Assembly (NCBI GenBank): GCA_022865525.1 | Contig: JALHSV010000151.1 | Location: 1 to 6,945 of the forward strand | Reading direction: 5' to 3' | DNA length: 6,945 nt | From: Thermodesulfovibrionales bacterium | GTDB lineage: Bacteria > Nitrospirota > Thermodesulfovibrionia > Thermodesulfovibrionales > SM23-35 | Shown here: positions 1 through 5,493 of the stretch, piece after piece | Numbering within the stretch: position 1 is the first letter of the stretch | How the letters are laid out: every line of letters starts with the position of its first letter | Program-made: the position numbers and the translations under genes | The notes under the pieces: generated by a model | Database searches by the model: none | Seen by the model: the letters and a program-made list of their open reading frames with translations, nothing else | What the model was told of the DNA's origin: nothing

Positions 1-131
1 AATTCTCCAGATTCCTCAGGTGGTGCGTCACCTTTGCTTAACCGCTTCTGCCTCTTTACTTCCTGCTTCTTCTGTCTCATCAATTCTTTTTTTCTTTTAT
101 CGCTCTTATACATACCTGCACGTTTTGCCAA
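1..131 (-). CDS. Small, highly basic protein of unknown function, partial (3' end outside window)
   Basis: An open frame reads from a TTG at 129-131 to the window edge, giving 43 residues without a stop. The start is supported by a G-rich ribosome binding site (AGGGGG) about five bases upstream and by the 29-bp gap to the rpsU stop. An ATG six codons later (111-113) is an alternative start. The protein begins MAKRAGMYKSDKRKKEL and is extremely rich in Lys, Arg and Gln up to about residue 33, probably one charged helix, then turns acidic and proline-containing (DAPPEESGE). There is no signal peptide or membrane segment. From memory, short hypothetical proteins with a similar MYKSDKR-KEL start occur in deltaproteobacteria; this was not checked. 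Its charge and its place behind rpsU suggest RNA or ribosome binding, which is inference only. Confidence 0.6.
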   Translation of the reverse strand, partial: MAKRAGMYKSDKRKKELMRQKKQEVKRQKRLSKGDAPPEESGE

Positions 132-160
132 AATTTCCCCCTGACATGAATAAACGATCC

Positions 161-364
161 TTAGTCTTTCTTGGTCTGTCTCTTAAACCTTGCACTCTTC
201 AGTCTCTTCTTTTGAGCCTGCCTCTGTTTTGTTTTCATTTTGACCGAAGGTTTTTCATAGAAGAGTTTTTTCTTCAGGTCTGCCATGAGACCTTCTCTCT
301 GAAGTTTTCTCTTGAGAACTTTTAAGGCTTTCTCGAGATCAGTGCCATCTACTTTTATCTCCAA
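161..364 (-). CDS. rpsU: 30S ribosomal protein S21
   Basis: The product is a 67-residue basic protein of the S21 family, which binds the 30S platform near the 3' end of 16S rRNA and helps mRNA recruitment. The N-terminal half matches the family pattern (VDGTDLEKALKVLKRKLQREG, shortened here to the key part LEKALKVLKRKLQREG), followed by the YEKPS turn near residues 36-40 and a Lys/Arg-rich helical tail ending QTKKD. Length is normal. The start is TTG (362-364), because no ATG or GTG fits the family N-terminus. That start lies inside the last codons of the upstream RRM gene: the two frames overlap by 10 bp, with only a partial G-rich ribosome binding site (GAAGGGG) before it. This implies translational coupling to the RRM gene. 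A small basic ORF follows 29 bp downstream, probably in the same transcript. Confidence 0.93.
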   Translation of the reverse strand: MEIKVDGTDLEKALKVLKRKLQREGLMADLKKKLFYEKPSVKMKTKQRQAQKKRLKSARFKRQTKKD

Positions 365-669
365 CCGCCTGATCCCCTTCTTCCAGAAGACCTGTCCTGG
401 CGGCTGTCTTGTCCTCTTCCCGTCGGTGGCCGTGCTTCGTTTACGCTCAAAGTCCTTTCCATAAATGGAGTTCCATTGAGCGCTTCAATAGCCTTAGTTG
501 CATCTTCATTCGAAGACATCTCAACAAAACCGAACCCTTTCGGGCGTCCTGTCATGCTGTCCATGATTATCTTTACCGACTGAATCTCACCGAATTTCTC
601 AAACAACTGGCGTACATCATCCTCGGTAACCGTATAGGGAAGGTTCCCTACATAAATCTTTTTTGTCAT
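355..669 (-). CDS. Single-RRM RNA-binding protein (cold-inducible Rbp type)
   Basis: The product is a 104-residue cytoplasmic RNA-binding protein. One RNA recognition motif fills residues 3-79, with RNP2 IYVGNL (5-10) and RNP1 KGFGFVEM (44-51); the aromatic residues Y6, F46 and F48 are the expected RNA-stacking positions. Residues 80-104 form a short Arg/Gly/Ser-rich tail (RGQDSR, SSGRRGSGGWR), as in glycine-rich RNA-binding proteins. The ATG start at 669 has a good ribosome binding site (AAAGGAG, five bases spacing). In cyanobacteria, rbp genes of this type are cold-regulated and rpsU is known to follow them; here rpsU also follows, overlapping by 10 bp. The csp gene lies upstream behind a terminator. 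RNA targets cannot be told from sequence; an RNA-chaperone role in the cold is inferred. Confidence 0.92.
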   Translation of the reverse strand: MTKKIYVGNLPYTVTEDDVRQLFEKFGEIQSVKIIMDSMTGRPKGFGFVEMSSNEDATKAIEALNGTPFMERTLSVNEARPPTGRGQDSRQDRSSGRRGSGGWR

Positions 670-696
670 TTTTGCTCCTTTCGGTTATATAATCTG

Positions 697-718
697 AATA
701 TTTCTCTTTAGAAATATT
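697..718 (-). repeat. Perfect AT-rich inverted repeat in the RRM gene leader
   Basis: AATATTTCT (697-705) and AGAAATATT (710-718) form a 9-bp perfect stem with a 4-base loop. It lies between the csp terminator and the ribosome binding site of the RRM gene. It has no U tract behind it in either direction, so it is not a standard terminator. It could be a leader hairpin that melts easily with temperature, a protein-binding operator or a processing site. No convincing -35/-10 pair for a separate RRM promoter was seen here. Confidence 0.5.
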
Positions 719-727
719 TCAGGTCTT

Positions 728-759
728 AAAAAAAGCAGGCCTCCTTAACAGAGGCCTGC
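728..759 (-). terminator. Strong rho-independent terminator after csp
   Basis: Reading the minus strand, GCAGGCCTC (759-751), a 7-base loop and GAGGCCTGC (743-735) form a perfect 9-bp GC-rich stem, followed at once by seven T (734-728). The stem begins six bases after the csp stop codon, so the position is right for ending the csp message. It also separates csp from the RRM-rpsU genes, which must have their own promoter or depend on read-through. Confidence 0.93.
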
Positions 760-765
760 TGCAGA

Positions 766-966
766 TCAGATTTTTGTAATGTTTGACGCTTTCGGCCCTT
801 TGTCGCCGGGAAGAACATCAAAGCTGACTGAATCTCCCTCGGCCAAGGTCTTAAATCCATTCGCCTCAATAGCCGAGTAGTGAGCAAAAACATCAGTTCC
901 ATCTTCTGCGGTAATAAATCCATAACCTTTAGATTCATTGAACCACTTTACTGTTCCTTTTGTCAT
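766..966 (-). CDS. csp: CspA-family cold-shock protein
   Basis: The product is a 66-residue single cold-shock domain (OB fold), the full normal length for the family. RNP1 is KGYGFI (13-18) and RNP2 is VFAHYS (26-31); W8, F17, F27, H29 and Y30 are the expected nucleic-acid-stacking positions, with Tyr replacing the usual Phe at 30. The end reads GPKASNITKI, close to the usual GPxAxNV. Proteins of this type bind single-stranded RNA and DNA, melt mRNA hairpins and, in E. coli, act as transcription antiterminators. The ATG at 966 has a strong ribosome binding site AGGAGG nine bases upstream. A long leader (about 85-115 nt, depending on promoter) can pair with that site. A strong terminator ends the transcript. 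Cold induction is likely but not proven, since many CspA homologues are constitutive. Confidence 0.96.
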   Translation of the reverse strand: MTKGTVKWFNESKGYGFITAEDGTDVFAHYSAIEANGFKTLAEGDSVSFDVLPGDKGPKASNITKI

Positions 967-970
967 CGCT

Positions 971-1050
971 GCAAGCCTCCTTTCTTACTCTTTGTTTTGA
1001 AGTTCAAGGAGGACATGTCATAAGAATTCTGCAAAGACTGGAGGACTTGC
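971..1050 (-). promoter_or_regulatory. csp 5' leader with two alternative anti-Shine-Dalgarno elements
   Basis: The csp ribosome binding region (GGAGGCTTGC, 980-971) can pair with GCAAGTCCTCC (1050-1040): ten base pairs with one bulged base (1045) and a 59-nt interval. The overlapping AAGGAGG (982-976) can instead pair with CCTCCTT (1012-1006): seven base pairs with a 23-nt interval. The two pairings exclude each other and both hide the ribosome binding site. The far element falls about where transcription from the proximal csp promoter would begin. This resembles in principle the structured cspA leaders of enterobacteria, though the sequence is unrelated. The pairing is read directly from the sequence; a regulatory role is inferred. 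Confidence 0.5.
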
Positions 1051-1056
1051 GACCTC

Positions 1057-1065
1057 AGTATAACA
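1057..1065 (-). promoter_or_regulatory. Proximal csp promoter, extended -10 type
   Basis: The minus strand carries TGTTATACT (1065-1057), a TGn-extended -10 element (TATACT) without a good -35 at 17 bp. The expected start point is near 1050, giving a leader of about 85 nt that begins at the anti-Shine-Dalgarno element. Confidence 0.45.
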
Positions 1066-1089
1066 AAACACTCCAATAACTCCTTGGTA

Positions 1090-1119
1090 AGCATAACACA
1101 GGAAAAAACGTACAGTCAA
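1090..1119 (-). promoter_or_regulatory. Distal csp promoter candidate
   Basis: TTGACT (1119-1114) and TATGCT (1095-1090) are separated by 18 bp on the minus strand, a fair sigma70-type match. The start point would be near 1083, giving a csp leader of about 115 nt. It could act together with the proximal promoter at 1057-1065. Confidence 0.4.
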
Positions 1120-1143
1120 ATACAGAAAAGAAATAAAATCTAC

Positions 1144-1172
1144 TTGTCAGGTTTATCTGCATTTTCTATACT
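1144..1172 (+). promoter_or_regulatory. recR promoter (TTGTCA / 17 bp / TATACT)
   Basis: TTGTCA (1144-1149) and TATACT (1167-1172) are spaced by the optimal 17 bp, a strong sigma70-type match. Transcription would start near 1178-1180, only about five to seven bases before the recR ATG at 1185, leaving no room for a ribosome binding site. Confidence 0.65.
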
Positions 1173-1184
1173 AAAAATATTTTT

Positions 1185-1778
1185 ATGAAACAGGGGATCA
1201 TAGAAAATCTCATTTCTCAGCTTACAAAGCTTCCTGGGATAGGCAGGAAAACCGCTCAGCGGCTGGCCTTTTTTATCCTGTCGATGCCTGAGGAAGATGC
1301 GCGCGGTCTCTCAGAGGCAATCAAAGAGGTAAAAGACCGGGCACGGTTCTGTAAAGAGTGCTTTAACATCACAGAGAGCGAGCTATGCTTTATCTGCGAT
1401 AATGCCTCGCGGGACAGGAGCAAACTGTGCGTTGTGGAAGAACCGAGCAATATACTTGTCATCGAAAGGTCGAAAGGGTTTGATGGCCTGTACCATGTCC
1501 TCCTTGGTGCTCTTTCCCCTATCGATGGATTTACCCCTGACAGGCTGACAATGAACGAGCTCATTGAACGAGTCAGGAAAAATTCAATTCAGGAGATTAT
1601 TATTGCGACAAATCCCAATACCAAAGGCGAGATGACTGCCCAGTATATAAGAGAAATATTGAAACCGTTCCCGGTTAAGGTAACACGGATCGCCTACGGT
1701 CTTCCTATTGGCGGAGATATCGAGTTCGCAGACGAAGTTACCCTCGGTAAAGCCCTCGAGGGCAGAAGAGAGATGTAG
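1185..1778 (+). CDS. recR: Recombination mediator protein RecR
   Basis: The product is 197 residues, the usual RecR length. RecR works with RecO (and RecF) to load RecA on SSB-coated single-stranded DNA during gap repair. Visible parts: an N-terminal helix-hairpin-helix with LPGIGRKTAQRLAFF (16-30); a four-cysteine zinc finger C56, C59, C68, C71 (CKEC, CFIC); a Toprim domain from about 81 with VVEEP (83-87), SPIDG (111-115) and ATNPNTKGE (141-149); and the conserved C-terminal part YGLPIGG (171-177) to LEGRREM. The ATG at 1185 is the first start in frame and fits family N-termini. No Shine-Dalgarno sequence precedes it and a good promoter lies almost against it, so the mRNA is probably near-leaderless. 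The common dnaX-ybaB neighbours are absent upstream, where csp is divergent. The gene converges on the DUF262 gene, 90 bp away. Confidence 0.97.
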   Translation: MKQGIIENLISQLTKLPGIGRKTAQRLAFFILSMPEEDARGLSEAIKEVKDRARFCKECFNITESELCFICDNASRDRSKLCVVEEPSNILVIERSKGFDGLYHVLLGALSPIDGFTPDRLTMNELIERVRKNSIQEIIIATNPNTKGEMTAQYIREILKPFPVKVTRIAYGLPIGGDIEFADEVTLGKALEGRREM

Positions 1779-1803
1779 GGAAAACTTTTCTCACGTCTTG
1801 TTC

Positions 1804-1847
1804 GTCTTTAAAGACTCCATATGTTTTATGAGAAAGTCTGCCTTTTT
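1804..1847. terminator. Weak candidate terminator between convergent recR and DUF262 genes
   Basis: The 90-bp gap between the two stop codons holds a 12-bp perfect palindrome GTCTTTAAAGAC (1804-1815). It also holds an imperfect hairpin: AGACT (1812-1816) with AGTCT (1835-1839), and CATA (1818-1821) with TATG (1827-1830). On the plus strand a T5 run follows (1843-1847). The stem is short and bulged, so termination here is only a possibility. Confidence 0.3.
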
Positions 1848-1868
1848 AAGGTACCCCTTTATAAAGAT

Positions 1869-2981
1869 TTATAACGATACTGGATTCTTATACTTCTCCG
1901 TCATAAAAATCTCTTCCTGAGAATCTTCCCCCAACAGAACGCTTTCAAGAATCTTGTTTCGTTCTTCTCTTTGCTGCTGATCGGTACTTGCCCTCACTGA
2001 ACTCTTTACATAGAGGAAGGCTTCTGCATACGAATCAGCGTGATGATCTCTTAAGAAGGCATCCAGATCTTTTTCTTTTGATATGGTTATTACTTGCTGC
2101 ATAAAGTCAGCATATTTACCAGCCGTACGTGCAGGAGATGTGAGATGGTGCTGATTCAAGGCAATAAAGGCCCACAGGCTGTAATAATTAGTCAATCCCT
2201 TTGCATATTTCGAAACAGCTGAATTATGCGCCTCCATTTTCAACATATAATCTTTTGTGAAGTGCAGGACTCTTTCAAAGGCATGCTCGTCGAAATTTAA
2301 AACTGTCTCTTCCGGGCCATCGTATTCTGCATAGATCTCATCAAGCATGTCCTGATCATAACCGAGAATACGGTTCTTCAGGAGAACTGTCAGGAGTTCT
2401 GATATCAGCTGAACGTCTTTCATTCTCCTCATTCGTGCCTTGGTTACAACACCCAGGCGTTCCCATTCTTCCTGTTCCGCTTCTCTCTCTGCAACCTTAA
2501 TGAACCAGCCATCATACTTGGCATGCCTCATCTCCTGGCGCTCAAGCTTTCTTGAATTCCTGTTGAGTCGATCAAACACTTCACTGATCACCGTGCTGTC
2601 GTCGATATCCATAAATTCGACCGGTAAAGCATAGTGTTGAAAATGCATGTCCAGATCCGGCTCATGCTCGATCTGTTTCCATTTTTTCCCGTTTAGCCTC
2701 TCATCTCCATAGTCCTTATCTATTGCGATATCATTTCTCGAAAAGAGAATGATCGTTTCGAGACGCTGTTTACCGTCCACAACATGGTATATCATCCTTC
2801 CCCTTTCTGCATCAATTTCTTTATGAAGAAAGACAGCAGGGCACGGATAATTGCGGAAAATCGTATCGAGGAAAAATTTCCTGTCTTTGCCAGTCCACAC
2901 ACTCCTCCGTTGATACGGGGGGTCTAAATTCAGTTGCTCATTTTGATAAAGATCGAGAAACCAGGCAATATCTCGTTTCAT
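1869..2981 (-). CDS. Stand-alone DUF262 (GmrS/ParB-sulfiredoxin fold) protein
   Basis: The product is 370 residues, cytoplasmic, with no signal peptide. The N-terminal DUF262 domain shows PPYQRRSVW (21-29), FLDTIFRNYPCPAVFL (37-52), the signature VVDGKQRLETI (67-77, DGKQR for the usual DGQQR) and FDRLNRNSRKLERQEMR (136-152). In known relatives (GmrSD, SspE) this domain binds and hydrolyses nucleotides and directs a nuclease. Residues from about 160 to 370 look mainly helical, with DFMQQVITISKEKD (292-305) and a polar KSSVRASTDQQQREERNKIL segment near 326-345. No HNH-type histidine motif is visible, so it seems to lack the usual C-terminal DUF1524 nuclease. The ATG at 2981 has ribosome binding site AAGGAG six bases away. 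It lies 37 bp behind mtaD with no terminator between, so it is probably last in the asd-mtaD transcript. A defence role is plausible by family only; the substrate is unknown. Confidence 0.87.
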   Translation of the reverse strand: MKRDIAWFLDLYQNEQLNLDPPYQRRSVWTGKDRKFFLDTIFRNYPCPAVFLHKEIDAERGRMIYHVVDGKQRLETIILFSRNDIAIDKDYGDERLNGKKWKQIEHEPDLDMHFQHYALPVEFMDIDDSTVISEVFDRLNRNSRKLERQEMRHAKYDGWFIKVAEREAEQEEWERLGVVTKARMRRMKDVQLISELLTVLLKNRILGYDQDMLDEIYAEYDGPEETVLNFDEHAFERVLHFTKDYMLKMEAHNSAVSKYAKGLTNYYSLWAFIALNQHHLTSPARTAGKYADFMQQVITISKEKDLDAFLRDHHADSYAEAFLYVKSSVRASTDQQQREERNKILESVLLGEDSQEEIFMTEKYKNPVSL

Positions 2982-3018
2982 AGAATTCTCCTTCTCCGAC
3001 AGTATTTTGATTTATTGA

Positions 3019-4338
3019 TCATCTGTTCCGTATTTTTTCACACCACTTCCTTGCTTTATATAAAATCTCTGTCTCATCAGCGCTAAGCAGTTTTCTGTCA
3101 TTGATAACCATTTTTCCGTTTACCATAACAGCCTCAACATCAGATGCCATAGCAGCGTAAACAATATGAGAATAGATATTATAAAGAGGCGTTAGATGAG
3201 GCTTGTCAAGATTCATGATGATAATATCTGCGATTTTCCCTTGCTCGATACTCCCAATCGCGTGACCCAGACCTAATACCTCTGCACCCCATCTCGTTGC
3301 CATGAGCAGTACTGTTTTTGCATCAAGGACCGTCGGATTATTGGATAGTGCTTTATGGACTTTCGCCGTGGTAGACATTTCACTCATTATGCTCAGGTCA
3401 TTATTGCTTGCTGCACCATCCGTACCAAATGAAATCTTAACCCCAGCCGTCAGCATGGATACAACAGGTGCAAACCCTGATGCGAGTTTCAGATTGCTTT
3501 CCATACAGTGAGAAACGCCGACTTTATGCTTTGCAAGAAGTTCGATTTCATTGTCATGGAGCCATACGCAGTGGGCAGCCAGCACTGATTCATCCAGAAA
3601 GCCAAGATCTGCCAGATATTCTACAGGTCTTTTGTGATACCTGGCCATGACTTCTCCTACCTCCCACTGCGTCTCTGAAAGATGAATATGCAATGGCACA
3701 TTCAATATCTCTGCAAGTGCTTTCGATTTTTTTAATGTATCAGGCCCGCACGTATAGAGTGCATGGGGGGCAATACAGGGCGTGATCAGTTCATCATCGT
3801 GCCAGTTTTTCACAAACTGCTTGGCGTTTTCGAGATATTCATCAGTTGAACGCGCTGAAACCGATGGGAAATCGAGGATTCCACTGCCCAACACAGCCCT
3901 CATGCCGATTCGTTTCGAGGATTCACCCGCTGCATCTTCAAAGAAATACATATCATTATAGGTTGTGATACCACCCTTCAGCATTTCCAGGCAGGCAAGC
4001 TCAACAGCATCCGAAACGAACGAAGGGCTTAACCAGCTATTCTCCGCGGGCCAGATGTGGTTATTCAGCCATTCAGTCAAGGGCAGATCATCAGCGATTC
4101 CTCTGAAATATACCATTGCTGCATGGGTATGCGTATTGATGAAGCCGGGGAGGACCGCTTTCCCCTCTCCCGCTGAGATCTTTCCGGCAATGTATTTTCC
4201 GGATATTTCCTCAGAAGGGCCTACATCAAGGATTTTATTCCCCTTGATTGCAACAGCACCTTTTTCGATTACGGTGAAGGATTGATCCATTGGGAGGACA
4301 TAATCACCGCAGATAATGTGATCAACAGGTATCTTCAT
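3019..4338 (-). CDS. mtaD: 5-methylthioadenosine / S-adenosylhomocysteine deaminase (amidohydrolase family)
   Basis: The product is a 439-residue cytosolic metal-dependent amidohydrolase. Family members deaminate S-adenosylhomocysteine, methylthioadenosine or 5'-deoxyadenosine to the inosine forms, recycling by-products of SAM use. Visible: a small beta domain (about 1-60 and 365-415) around a TIM barrel; metal ligands H70 and H72 in NTHTHAA; E99 (PAENSW); H192 (APHALYTC); H219 and E222 in HIHLSET; H256 in AAHCVWL; the SNLKLASG loop (281-288); and metal ligand D307 in GTDGAASNND. All key residues are present and length is normal. The loop reads VSHCMESN instead of the more usual VSHNPxSN. The ATG at 4338 lies 10 bp after the asd stop, with no clear ribosome binding site, suggesting translational coupling to asd. 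Exact substrate preference cannot be read from sequence, so a 5'-deoxyadenosine deaminase is possible. Confidence 0.9.
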   Translation of the reverse strand: MKIPVDHIICGDYVLPMDQSFTVIEKGAVAIKGNKILDVGPSEEISGKYIAGKISAGEGKAVLPGFINTHTHAAMVYFRGIADDLPLTEWLNNHIWPAENSWLSPSFVSDAVELACLEMLKGGITTYNDMYFFEDAAGESSKRIGMRAVLGSGILDFPSVSARSTDEYLENAKQFVKNWHDDELITPCIAPHALYTCGPDTLKKSKALAEILNVPLHIHLSETQWEVGEVMARYHKRPVEYLADLGFLDESVLAAHCVWLHDNEIELLAKHKVGVSHCMESNLKLASGFAPVVSMLTAGVKISFGTDGAASNNDLSIMSEMSTTAKVHKALSNNPTVLDAKTVLLMATRWGAEVLGLGHAIGSIEQGKIADIIIMNLDKPHLTPLYNIYSHIVYAAMASDVEAVMVNGKMVINDRKLLSADETEILYKARKWCEKIRNR

Positions 4339-4348
4339 TGAGATAAAC

Positions 4349-5368
4349 TTACGCCATTTCGATCAATTTTTCTGCAATCTGCACTGCGTTGAGAGCGGCA
4401 CCTTTTCTCAGGTTGTCTGCAACAATCCACATGTTGATGCCATTTTCTATCGTTTCATCCTCGCGTATTCTGCCGACATAAGTTTCATCCTTACCTGCTA
4501 CATCAATCGGAATGGGATAAATGTTTTTATCCGGAGCGTCATAAACGATTACGCCGGGAGCTGCTGACAGGATCGCCCTCACTTCATCCGGTGTAAGTTT
4601 TTTCCCGGTCTCTATATTCAGACTTTCGGAATGACACCTGAAAACAGGGACACGGACAGTGGTTGCTGTCACTCTGATTGCAGGATCACCAATGATCTTC
4701 CTTGTCTCGTTTACCATCTTCATTTCTTCCTTTGTATAGCCGTTTTCGAGAAACTTGTCGATATGCGGAAGGACATTGAACGCTATCTGATATGGGTAAA
4801 CAGTGCACGTTACTGCCTTGAAATTGAGCAGGTCTGCCGTCTGCTGCATGAGTTCAGCGATTGCTTTCTGACCGGTACCGGATACTGACTGAAATGTTGT
4901 TACAACCACCCTTTTAATTTTTGCTGCGTCATGTATTGGTTTCAGTACAACCACCATCTGAATGGTGGAGCAGTTCGGATTTGCAATGATTCCCTTATGC
5001 CACTTCAGATCATAGGAATTCACTTCAGGGACGACTAAAGGCACTTCCGGGTCCATTCTCCACTGGCTTGAGTTGTCAACAACAATACAGCCTGAGTGGG
5101 CTGCAACAGGCGCCCATGTTTTCGACCTCTCCGCACCCGCTGAAAACAGGGCGATATCAATACCTTCGAAAGACTTCTCATTTAAAGTTTCAACCGGTAT
5201 CATCATATCCCTGAATTCCATGCGCCTTCCTTCAGACCGCTCTGATGCAAAAAGCCTCAGCCTCTCTATGGGGAACGCCCTCTCTTCGAGCGTCTTTATC
5301 ATCTCGTTACCGACAGCGCCGGTTGCACCAACAACTGCGGTTATGTATTTTCCCTTCTTTTTGAGCAT
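4349..5368 (-). CDS. asd: Aspartate-semialdehyde dehydrogenase
   Basis: The product is 339 residues, the normal length for the bacterial short-type enzyme. It reduces L-aspartyl-4-phosphate with NADPH to aspartate semialdehyde, the branch point to lysine/diaminopimelate, threonine, methionine and isoleucine. Visible: the dinucleotide-binding loop VVGATGAVGNEM (12-23); SAGAERSKTWAP (76-87); DNSSQWRMD (98-106); the catalytic cysteine C133 in ANPNCSTIQ; Q160 in TFQSVSGTGQKAI; the substrate-binding R239 (VRVPV); the general base H246 (FRCHSES); and the C-terminal DNLRKGAALNAVQIAE. The ATG at 5368 has ribosome binding site GGAGG about ten bases upstream. A TATAAT promoter lies about 50 bp before the start. 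It heads the transcript asd-mtaD-DUF262 and is divergent from ftsY. Confidence 0.97.
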   Translation of the reverse strand: MLKKKGKYITAVVGATGAVGNEMIKTLEERAFPIERLRLFASERSEGRRMEFRDMMIPVETLNEKSFEGIDIALFSAGAERSKTWAPVAAHSGCIVVDNSSQWRMDPEVPLVVPEVNSYDLKWHKGIIANPNCSTIQMVVVLKPIHDAAKIKRVVVTTFQSVSGTGQKAIAELMQQTADLLNFKAVTCTVYPYQIAFNVLPHIDKFLENGYTKEEMKMVNETRKIIGDPAIRVTATTVRVPVFRCHSESLNIETGKKLTPDEVRAILSAAPGVIVYDAPDKNIYPIPIDVAGKDETYVGRIREDETIENGINMWIVADNLRKGAALNAVQIAEKLIEMA

Positions 5369-5417
5369 AAAAGGCTATCCTCCATTATGGGATAATCTTG
5401 GTAATAAATAGTGCTCT

Positions 5418-5445
5418 ATTATAATCATTGCCTTTGAAAAAACAA
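5418..5445 (-). promoter_or_regulatory. asd operon promoter (TTGTTT / 16 bp / TATAAT)
   Basis: The minus strand has TTGTTT (5445-5440) and a consensus TATAAT (5423-5418) with a 16-bp spacer. The expected start near 5411 gives a leader of about 42 nt before the asd ATG at 5368. Confidence 0.6.
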
Positions 5446-5475
5446 TACCGCCAACAGGACGGATACGTCTTGTAT

Positions 5476-5493
5476 ATTGATAATCATTGATAA
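5476..5493. repeat. Tandem ATTGATAA repeat overlapping the ftsY promoter region
   Basis: Two copies of ATTGATAA (5476-5483 and 5486-5493) stand ten bases apart, one helical turn, in the asd-ftsY intergenic region. The core TGATAATCATT also matches the centre of a Fur box, but the whole 19-bp match is only about 14 of 19. The 10-mer ATAATCATTG occurs both here (5480-5489) and beside the asd -10 element (5421-5430). It may be a regulator site or only AT-rich promoter sequence. Confidence 0.3.

Noticed and set aside
20..325. A 101-codon plus-strand frame at the left end
   Set aside because: It is antisense to rpsU and the small basic gene; its Phe/Leu/Ser-rich content is what the complement of Lys/Arg-rich coding gives.
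409..711. A 100-codon plus-strand frame opposite the RRM gene
   Set aside because: Antisense to a clear RRM domain, no ribosome binding site, no recognisable motif.
670..727. A separate promoter for the RRM-rpsU genes
   Set aside because: TATATA-like sequence is present, but it would start transcription at the ribosome binding site and no -35 element stands at a suitable distance.
726..938. A 70-codon minus-strand frame overlapping csp in another phase
   Set aside because: It runs through the csp gene and its terminator hairpin and resembles no protein; csp is unmistakable in the other frame.
5340..5385. A small upstream ATG frame overlapping the asd start out of phase
   Set aside because: Its ATG precedes the asd ribosome binding site and has none of its own; the frame is only about 14 codons.
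5471..5493. A Fur box
   Set aside because: Only about 14 of 19 positions match and the right half fails; kept only as a repeat of uncertain meaning.
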